From: an uncultured Collinsella sp.
Lineage (GTDB): Bacteria > Actinomycetota > Coriobacteriia > Coriobacteriales > Coriobacteriaceae
DNA length: 20,081 nucleotides
NCBI GenBank assembly: GCA_905197385.1
Contig: CAJJYO010000005.1
Span: 1-20,081 of the forward strand
Direction of reading: 5' to 3'
Below, piece after piece: positions 14,826 to 20,081 of the stretch (position 1 is its first letter; every line of letters begins with the position of its first letter). The position numbers and the translations under genes were made by a program. The notes under the pieces were generated by a model. That model was not told the DNA's origin and did no database searches. It was given only the letters and a program-made list of their open reading frames with translations.

Positions 14826-15732
14826 AGAATCGCTTTTCTGCGATTACTACTCGGAATGGATTAGCGTTTACAAAGAAGGGGCCATCCGTGAGGTCACCAT
14901 GGGAAAGTACCGGCTCACGCAGTCTTGGCTTGCCAAGCTGATTCCAGACCTCAAGATAAAAGATCTCGACCGCACTTCGTACCAGCAGCTCATCAATGGT
15001 TACGCAGAGCACCACGAGCGCCAGACAACCATGGACTTTCACCATCAGCTTAAAGGGGCGATCCTTGACGCGGTTGACGAAGGACTCATCCCCCGCGATC
15101 CTACGCGCAAGGCTATCATCAAAGGAAAACAGCCGCGTGCGAAAAAGATCAAGTATCTCAACCAGTTTGAGCTTCATGCCATGCTCGGCGACCTTGACTT
15201 ATCAGGCGGGCCGAGTTGGGATTGGCTTATTCTCATAGTCGCTAAAACGGGCCTGCGCTTTTCCGAGGCCCTTGGGCTTACTCCCGAAGACTTCGACTTT
15301 GCTCATCAAACGCTCTCGGTAAACAAGACCTGGGATTACAAGACCGGCGGCGGATTCGTTCCCACGAAAAACGCCTCATCAGTGCGGAAGGTTCAACTCG
15401 ACTGGCAACTCATCATGCAACTTTCTGGGCTGCTCAAAAACCTTCCGCCGACCGAGCCCATATTTGCGAAGGGAAAGGTCTATAACTCGACAGCTAACTG
15501 CGTTTTGGCGCGCCACTGCAAGAATGTTGGCGTGCCTGTCATATCCGTCCACGGACTGCGGCATACGCATGCGTCACTTTTGCTGTTCGCCGGTGTCTCT
15601 ATCGCCAGCGTATCCCGAAGGCTCGGCCATGCAAGTATGACCACCACTCAGGAAACCTATCTGCACGTCATTCAAGAGCTCGAGAACAAGGACATTGACA
15701 TCGTCATGAGGGCTCTTTCGACTCTAATTTAA
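14806..15732 (+). CDS. Tyrosine recombinase, probable hsdS invertase
   Basis: A 308-aa integrase-fold recombinase. An N-terminal SAM-like core-binding domain (about 1-110) precedes a catalytic domain with Arg151 in TGLRFSEALG, His249/Arg252 in HGLRHTH, His275 in LGH and nucleophile Tyr285 in QETYLHV; it appears intact. It is shorter than the element integrase and lacks that protein's N-terminal arm-binding part. ATG 14806 follows AAGGAGGG and lies inside the 3' end of the half hsdS, so hsdR, half hsdS and recombinase form one overlapping operon. Recombinases in this position in other type I loci invert hsdS segments. The gene lies between the two arms of a perfect 27-bp inverted repeat, so it may flip itself. 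Confidence 0.92.
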   Translation: MSISINEESLFCDYYSEWISVYKEGAIREVTMGKYRLTQSWLAKLIPDLKIKDLDRTSYQQLINGYAEHHERQTTMDFHHQLKGAILDAVDEGLIPRDPTRKAIIKGKQPRAKKIKYLNQFELHAMLGDLDLSGGPSWDWLILIVAKTGLRFSEALGLTPEDFDFAHQTLSVNKTWDYKTGGGFVPTKNASSVRKVQLDWQLIMQLSGLLKNLPPTEPIFAKGKVYNSTANCVLARHCKNVGVPVISVHGLRHTHASLLLFAGVSIASVSRRLGHASMTTTQETYLHVIQELENKDIDIVMRALSTLI

Positions 15733-15750
15733 CCTGTATCAGCAAACCGT

Positions 15751-15777
15751 GGCTCACGCTGATGAAGGGTGATGAGG
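15751..15777 (-). repeat. Repeat B, copy 3; right arm of the 27-bp inverted repeat
   Basis: Exact reverse complement of 14753-14779, placed just after the recombinase stop. Confidence 0.9.
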
Positions 15778-16251
15778 TCGTCCAATTGAGAGAAATAAGA
15801 CGCGATAACTTCTTGCTCCTTGATTCCGGGAAAAGTTACCGCACCTTTTAGTGCATTCTCAGCTGACACCTTCATATCGTTTTTGGCGCCCTTGCTGACT
15901 AATGGAGCCATGTAATTATTCATACGCGCATTCTGCTCAAAATATACCTGCACGAAGTCGGGATGAGTCTTCTCTGTCGGGTGGTAAACGGCATAGAGAG
16001 TCGAAACAATACCGTCATTTCCCCTGTTCGTTTTAATAATCCCGTATGGATTGATCCTCAATGGCGATTTGGTATATACGACATCGCCCTTATGGACAAC
16101 GCCATAATTTGCAACGGATGTGCCAGCGTACGATCTGCCCTGAAATTCAATCTGGTTAACGATCCCATAGTCGCCCGAGACTGAAAGAACATCGTCCTTG
16201 CCAAAATGACAAGACTCATTCTTCTCTCTTGAGGTTTCAAGATATTCATTT

Positions 16252-16270
16252 AACTTACGCTGTTCCCAAG
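16252..16270 (-). repeat. Repeat A, copy 3
   Basis: AACTTACGCTGTTCCCAAG; it forms a perfect 19-bp inverted repeat with copy 4, only 26 bases away. Confidence 0.9.
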
Positions 16271-16289
16271 ATGGAGTCGTTCAATCTGG

Positions 16290-17315
16290 ATGACCGCTTG
16301 GGAACAGCGTAAGTTGGGAGACTGTTTCGAGTTCTTGAAGAACAACACTCTTTCACGCGCTGGTTTGAATGGCGAGAATGGCACTGCTCGCAATGTTCAT
16401 TACGGAGATATTCTTATTAAGTTCGGTGATTGCCTCGATGGTGAACGAAGCGATTTACCGTTCATTACCGACGATACAGTGCTTCCCAAATTCACTGGGT
16501 CGATACTTCGCGAAGGTGATGTCATTTTCGCCGACACAGCAGAAGACGAAGCGGCTGGCAAGTGTGTTGAACTGCGGAAACTACCCAAAGAGCCAACTAT
16601 CTCGGGGTTGCATACGATACCGGCGCGACCTCGGTTCCCCTTTGGGACGGGCTACCTGGGGCACTACCTTAACTCCGATGCATACCACAGACAGCTTCTT
16701 CCCTTAATGCAGGGGATCAAGGTGATTTCCGTTTCAAAGGCCTCACTGCAAGATACACAAGTAAGATTTCCTGGCTTGTCGGAGCAAACTGCCATAGGCG
16801 CGGCGTTGAGTGAGATCGACGCCCTCATTACCCTTCATCAGCGTAAGTGCCAATACCGTAGCTTATACGGGTATCTTTCTTGGGAACAGCGTAAGTTCTC
16901 GGAAATCGTCGATGTCTGCAGCGGGCGTGATTACAAGCATCTTAACGAAGGACCCATTCCGGTTTATGGAACCGGTGGATACATGACCAGCGTTTGCGAA
17001 GCGCTGTCGCATAATCGGGACGCCGTCGGTATCGGCAGAAAAGGGACCATTGATAAACCCTATCTTTTAAAAGCCCCGTTTTGGACGGTTGACACGCTGT
17101 TTTATGCAATCCCGAAGCCGGATATCAACCTTGAGTTTGCCCTCTGTTCCTTTTTGAATGTAGATTGGAAATCTAAAGATGAATCAACGGGGTTGCCGAG
17201 TCTATCGAAAGAAGCAATTAACGAAACAGTTCTGCGCGTCCCAAATGCAGTTGAGCAAAATCACCTTGGCAGCTTTTTCACCGACATTGATTCCCTCATC
17301 ACCCTTCATCAGTGA
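16290..17315 (+). CDS. Two-TRD hsdS storage cassette, probably silent
   Basis: A 341-aa frame with two complete TRDs: WEQRKLGDCFEFL to LITLHQRK (repeats A4, B4), then a 12-residue linker and WEQRKFSEIVDV to LITLHQ (A5, B5), stopping at once. Compared with the hsdS at 17433, the linker is about 20 residues shorter and the conserved C-terminal helix is missing, and the leader is only ATG-Thr-Ala. No Shine-Dalgarno sequence or promoter is visible in the 26 bases between the A3 and A4 repeats. This fits a cassette that gains proper ends only after inversion with the - strand hsdS. It could still yield a short HsdS if transcribed by read-through. Confidence 0.75.
   Translation: MTAWEQRKLGDCFEFLKNNTLSRAGLNGENGTARNVHYGDILIKFGDCLDGERSDLPFITDDTVLPKFTGSILREGDVIFADTAEDEAAGKCVELRKLPKEPTISGLHTIPARPRFPFGTGYLGHYLNSDAYHRQLLPLMQGIKVISVSKASLQDTQVRFPGLSEQTAIGAALSEIDALITLHQRKCQYRSLYGYLSWEQRKFSEIVDVCSGRDYKHLNEGPIPVYGTGGYMTSVCEALSHNRDAVGIGRKGTIDKPYLLKAPFWTVDTLFYAIPKPDINLEFALCSFLNVDWKSKDESTGLPSLSKEAINETVLRVPNAVEQNHLGSFFTDIDSLITLHQ
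16297..16315 (+). repeat. Repeat A, copy 4
   Basis: CTTGGGAACAGCGTAAGTT, the N-side boundary of the first TRD of the two-TRD cassette. Confidence 0.9.
16824..16847 (+). repeat. Repeat B, copy 4
   Basis: CTCATTACCCTTCATCAGCG followed by TAAG; one base (T for C) differs from most B copies. Confidence 0.8.
16879..16897 (+). repeat. Repeat A, copy 5
   Basis: CTTGGGAACAGCGTAAGTT, the N-side boundary of the second TRD of the cassette; identity with other copies ends right after it (TCTCGG rather than GGG). Confidence 0.85.
17295..17312 (+). repeat. Repeat B, copy 5, cut off after CATCAG
   Basis: CTCATCACCCTTCATCAG is followed by TGA instead of CGTAAG, so the reading frame stops exactly at the break in repeat identity. 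Confidence 0.8.
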
Positions 17316-17360
17316 CAGTCCAATGGCAAGGCGCACAACATTATTATCCTCAGTAGAACG

Positions 17361-17398
17361 AAAAACCGCCAACTCGACATAGCGAAATCGGCGGTTCT
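17361..17398 (-). terminator. Rho-independent terminator of the hsdM-hsdS operon
   Basis: AACCGCC (17364-17370) pairs with GGCGGTT (17390-17396). Read on the - strand, the stem is followed by a run of five T (17365-17361). It lies 35 bases beyond the hsdS stop. On the + strand there is no T-run. Confidence 0.65.
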
Positions 17399-17432
17399 AG
17401 GGCTCGAAACTATAAGCGACTCACGAAAGTTA

Positions 17433-18653
17433 TTAAACGAACATCCTATCCAACAGCGATTTCTTGATATTCCTTAACAGCTCAAGCTTACGCTGATGAA
17501 GGGTGATGAGGTTATCGAGATAGAGGAAAACCAATCCGACAGCCTCCTGTTCGCGCATGGAGGGCATCAAGAGAGCAACATCGGCTAGGGTATCCTGCGA
17601 CACATTTATATGTTGAGCACCCTGAGCTCTGTGAGTAATTTGCTCGCGAATAAAAGGGGAACTAAGAAGATATTTAATGAAAATAGGGTTATACTCACCG
17701 ACTTTTTTGCCTCTTATCACGAATCCTCCGAAAGCGGATGAAACATGCTGGTCAAGATACACGTTCGACGTTCCGGCATCCTCCTGATTTTCCGAGCTGC
17801 GCTGAAACAGTACATCACCGTACTCAACACAATAGCGGCTAGCTTCTTCGCAATTCAGGCGAGCTTTGCCCCTTACTGTCTCGTGCGTAATGAATTTATC
17901 ATCAAGAACATCCATGACACTGATAAGCGGAATCCCGCTTCCAAATGACTCGCTGGAGCCATTAAAACCATTTTGAAAAAGAAGCAGCTCGCCCAACTTA
18001 CGCTGTTCCCAAGGGTCAGTGAAACCCTCGAAGCGGATTTCGGGCTCAGTCTCGCCGGGTTTCGGAAACATCTTGTCGAGCATCGATTTCTTCACCGTGC
18101 ACAGCTTGTCGTACTTACGCTGATGAAGGGTGATGAAGGAATCGAGGCTATTGTAAAAGCCGCCTATCGCTCTCTGCTCGTTAACTGTGGTCCATGGGAT
18201 GGGAATTGTTTTCATTCCGTCGATATCAATACTTCGGCCATCGCGAATTCCGTAAACATGAGGTTTTAGGTCTGTATCGATGAATCGCTTTGACCTGAAA
18301 TAGAGATAGTAGAAATCGGAGTCTATGCCATCGCCATGGAAGGTATGGTATGCGGGACTGATCAAACCACAATATGTTGCCTTCTCCAGCCCTCCTTCGA
18401 ATGAGCGAAGATGAACGATGAAATCATCGGGATTGACAGCCTTGTAGTTTGAGAGACTGTTCTTATCAAATTGAAGGTTTCGGTTTGACTCATCACGGTA
18501 GACGGTTCCGCCGCCTTGAATGATGGTAAGAGGTGGTAGGTCTGCCCTGTTCTTTTCGGAATACTCTTCAAAGATCTCACCCAACTTACGCTGTTCCCAA
18601 GGGTCAGTGAAACCTTCGAAGCGGATTTCTGGGATATTTTGTTTTTCTGCCAT
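17433..18653 (-). CDS. hsdS: Type I restriction-modification specificity subunit S (expressed copy)
   Basis: The DNA-recognition subunit, which with HsdM forms the methyltransferase and with HsdR the nuclease. At 406 aa it is full length. The leader is MAEKQNIPEIRFEGFTDP, then WEQRKLGE begins TRD1 (from residue 19), which ends at FITLHQRK near 173. A 35-residue spacer repeats EIRFEGFTDP, then WEQRKLGE (about 214) begins TRD2, ending at LITLHQRK and the conserved helix KLELLRNIKKSLLDRMF. ATG 18653 comes one base after the hsdM stop, so the genes are coupled. It carries repeats B6, A6, B7 and A7 in the opposite orientation to the two-TRD cassette next to it, so inversion can exchange one or both TRDs. 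Confidence 0.95.
   Translation of the reverse strand: MAEKQNIPEIRFEGFTDPWEQRKLGEIFEEYSEKNRADLPPLTIIQGGGTVYRDESNRNLQFDKNSLSNYKAVNPDDFIVHLRSFEGGLEKATYCGLISPAYHTFHGDGIDSDFYYLYFRSKRFIDTDLKPHVYGIRDGRSIDIDGMKTIPIPWTTVNEQRAIGGFYNSLDSFITLHQRKYDKLCTVKKSMLDKMFPKPGETEPEIRFEGFTDPWEQRKLGELLLFQNGFNGSSESFGSGIPLISVMDVLDDKFITHETVRGKARLNCEEASRYCVEYGDVLFQRSSENQEDAGTSNVYLDQHVSSAFGGFVIRGKKVGEYNPIFIKYLLSSPFIREQITHRAQGAQHINVSQDTLADVALLMPSMREQEAVGLVFLYLDNLITLHQRKLELLRNIKKSLLDRMFV
17487..17510 (-). repeat. Repeat B, copy 6 (end of hsdS TRD2)
   Basis: CTTACGCTGATGAAGGGTGA followed by TGAG. It lies 174 bases from the opposed copy 5. Confidence 0.85.
17992..18041 (-). repeat. Repeat A, copy 6, within a 50-bp direct repeat
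   Basis: The A site is 17992-18013. The whole 50 bases match 18580-18629 with one mismatch (C/T), covering the EIRFEGFTDPWEQRKLG codons before TRD2. Confidence 0.9.
18114..18136 (-). repeat. Repeat B, copy 7 (end of hsdS TRD1)
   Basis: CTTACGCTGATGAAGGGTGA followed by TGA, encoding the FITLHQRK end of TRD1. Confidence 0.85.
18580..18629 (-). repeat. Repeat A, copy 7, within a 50-bp direct repeat
   Basis: The A site is 18580-18601, at the start of hsdS TRD1. It pairs in direct orientation with 17992-18041; recombination between them would delete TRD1 and the spacer in frame (588 bases). Confidence 0.9.
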
Positions 18654-18654
18654 G

Positions 18655-20081
18655 CTACTCACCGCCCAACAGCTTGCGCAGCTCGGCGATGCCCGCCATA
18701 TCGTACTCGTTGCCCCTAAGCTGCCCCAGCATGTCTGCCAGCTGGCTTTCTGCATCATCTATCTGGTTGCACACGTCCGAGTAGGTTGTCGCGTATTTGG
18801 CGTTGAGCGCAGAAACCTTCGCGATGAAGTCGCTCAAAATGGCTTCGGGAAGGGCCAGGAGTTCAACCTGCAGCGGCTCTATCCACTTGGCGGTCAGCAG
18901 ATCATCGCACTGGGCGTCGGTCAGGCCCTCGATGACCTCCTTGGTCGTCTCATCAAGTGCCATTCTCGCTTCCTTGTTCGCCTTCTTGAGGCTTTTCTCC
19001 TCATCGAGCAGCGCCTGCGCACGAACCAGACCTTGCTCGAAATCGTTTTCAGGGTGCTTTCCGATAGCCTTCACAGCCTTCTTGAGCTCAGCCGCCACAA
19101 ACGAACCTTCGTCGTTGACAGCAGCAGAGGATCCCTTGTCCTCCTCGTCGAAGCTCTCGAGAATCTCGTCTACTTCCTGCGATATCTCGCCTAGGCGGGA
19201 ATCACGGGAAGCAATCTTCTTGACGTCTTCGGCAAGCAGGTGCTCTTGCACAAGCGCAAACGGCAGGATGCGGCCAGCCCAGCCGTCCTGCACCTCGACG
19301 TCTTTGCCGTTCTTCTTCTTGACCACCATATTCGGGTCCACCTTGCGCACAGCGCCTTTCCCCTCGGTCTGGATGACCTCCAGGTCGCCGGAAATTCCCA
19401 CCCAGGCATCGTCGAGCGCCTGGTAGGCGTCGTAGCCGTCGATCAGGGCTGTGCCCGCCAGCGCGTCTTTCAAAAGCGCTGCGATGGCCTCTTCCTCCGC
19501 CACGGTATCGACTTCATCGACAGCGTCCACCAAACGGCTTCGCAGCGTGGCCGGTAAATGGCTTGTCGCATCACGATAGCCGCCCAAGAAGGCGCGGACG
19601 TCGGCGTTTTCCTTCACCACTTGCGCGACGTCGTCGGTCGCGGGCGCAAGGCACGAACCATCGGCGTCGCGGTAGAGTTGCCCTTTGAGGCTCGGCCATA
19701 CCTTCCAGTAGCGTTCGAGCGCGTCGACCTCGTCCTTCGGCACGCCGCCGAACATGGTGGCGTACACGTCCCAGCTTTCGGCTGCCGCGCTCGAGTCCAC
19801 GTAGCGCGGGATGTTGAGGTTGTAGTCGTTGGCACGGATCTCGTCGATGGGAACCAGGCGGCTGAACTTGTTGACGGTCGCGTTCGTTGTCACGGCGTCG
19901 ACGACACGCTTGATGTCACTTGCCCGCAGCTTGTTGTTCTTGCCTTCTTTCACGAAGTGCTTGGAGGCGTCCACCACCAATACGTCGCTCGTCTCGCGCT
20001 GCTTGCGCAGCACCATGATGATGGTGGGGATGCCCGTGCCAAAAAAGATATTGGCAGGAAGCCCGATGATTGCCTGAATAT
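18655..20081 (-). CDS. hsdM: Type I DNA methyltransferase subunit M (5' end beyond window)
   Basis: The C-terminal 475 residues of HsdM, the adenine methyltransferase subunit. The part nearest the right edge reads GLPANIFFGTGIPTIIMVLRK and TSDVLVVDASKHF, the conserved block that follows the NPPF/NPPY catalytic motif in this family; the catalytic motif and AdoMet-binding site lie outside the window. The frame stays open to the last base, so an ATG at 20016 is internal. After the catalytic region comes a long, charged, helical tail (roughly the last 250 residues, rich in Glu/Lys/Ala/Leu), probably coiled coil, ending in LRKLLGGE. It is one base upstream of hsdS in the same operon and opposite in direction to hsdR. 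Confidence 0.93.
   Translation of the reverse strand, partial: IQAIIGLPANIFFGTGIPTIIMVLRKQRETSDVLVVDASKHFVKEGKNNKLRASDIKRVVDAVTTNATVNKFSRLVPIDEIRANDYNLNIPRYVDSSAAAESWDVYATMFGGVPKDEVDALERYWKVWPSLKGQLYRDADGSCLAPATDDVAQVVKENADVRAFLGGYRDATSHLPATLRSRLVDAVDEVDTVAEEEAIAALLKDALAGTALIDGYDAYQALDDAWVGISGDLEVIQTEGKGAVRKVDPNMVVKKKNGKDVEVQDGWAGRILPFALVQEHLLAEDVKKIASRDSRLGEISQEVDEILESFDEEDKGSSAAVNDEGSFVAAELKKAVKAIGKHPENDFEQGLVRAQALLDEEKSLKKANKEARMALDETTKEVIEGLTDAQCDDLLTAKWIEPLQVELLALPEAILSDFIAKVSALNAKYATTYSDVCNQIDDAESQLADMLGQLRGNEYDMAGIAELRKLLGGE

Larger units (their letters stand above)
15729..16280 (-). pseudogene. Silent hsdS cassette: one target-recognition domain, no start
   Basis: It runs from WEQRKLNEYLETSREKNES at repeat A (16252-16270), through a TRD with SVANYGVVHKGDVVYTKSPL, to IKEQEVIASYFSQLDDLITLHQRE at repeat B (15751-15777) and a tail EPRFADTG. 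A TGA at 16281-16283 precedes it in frame and no start codon lies between. The body has no internal stop or shift. Its stop overlaps that of the recombinase gene, with which it converges. Inversion between the A copies at 14257 and 16252 would put this TRD behind the half-hsdS start. Confidence 0.85.

Noticed and set aside
16058..16249. Short - strand frame beginning MNILKPQERRMSL
   Set aside because: Out of frame with the HsdS cassette that covers the same bases and has the conserved WEQRKL start.
10414..18601. Recurring 17-27 base repeats considered as a CRISPR array
   Set aside because: Spacing is hundreds of bases, orientations are mixed and all copies lie in HsdS coding sequence.

Overview
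The window looks like a chromosomal segment of a high-GC actinomycete of the class Coriobacteriia, most like Collinsella. This is an inference from codon use and the style of the GuaA, YchF and ferredoxin proteins; no marker gene such as rRNA is present. The left 7.5 kb is ordinary core genome. It holds the end of a glycerol dehydrogenase-family gene, a multi-cluster ferredoxin-like protein, ychF, a small membrane protein, a divergent pair (129-aa protein of unknown function / XRE regulator) around a 24-bp perfect palindrome, a type I asparaginase gene broken by a one-base frameshift, and guaA.

From the 3' end of guaA onward the DNA is accessory. The last codons of guaA contain GGGAGTAA, and six more exact copies, on both strands, lie in the noncoding 7.6-8.0 kb stretch. 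The 3' end of guaA is a known island integration site, so this looks like an attachment region. Next come a control and integration module (XRE repressor, excisionase-like HTH protein, tyrosine integrase) with phased GTACG operators between the divergent genes, and a MobC-like relaxosome protein. This suggests an integrative mobilizable element whose far end is outside the window.

The right half, 10.3 kb to the end, is a type I restriction-modification locus built as a shuffling device. hsdR (+) is followed by a one-TRD half hsdS and a second tyrosine recombinase, each overlapping the previous gene. hsdM (partial) and a complete two-TRD hsdS lie on the - strand at the right. Between and beside them are cassettes lacking normal starts or ends. 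In all there are seven target-recognition domains, each bounded on the N side by a repeat encoding WEQRK (repeat A) and on the C side by a repeat encoding LHQ(R) (repeat B), in mixed orientations.

The arrangement predicts inversions that replace TRDs of hsdS, flip the recombinase gene within a 27-bp perfect inverted repeat, and even flip hsdR itself between two alternative TRDs. Such shuffling would change the methylation specificity of the population. The layout and repeats are seen directly; the switching is inferred from known phase-variable type I systems.
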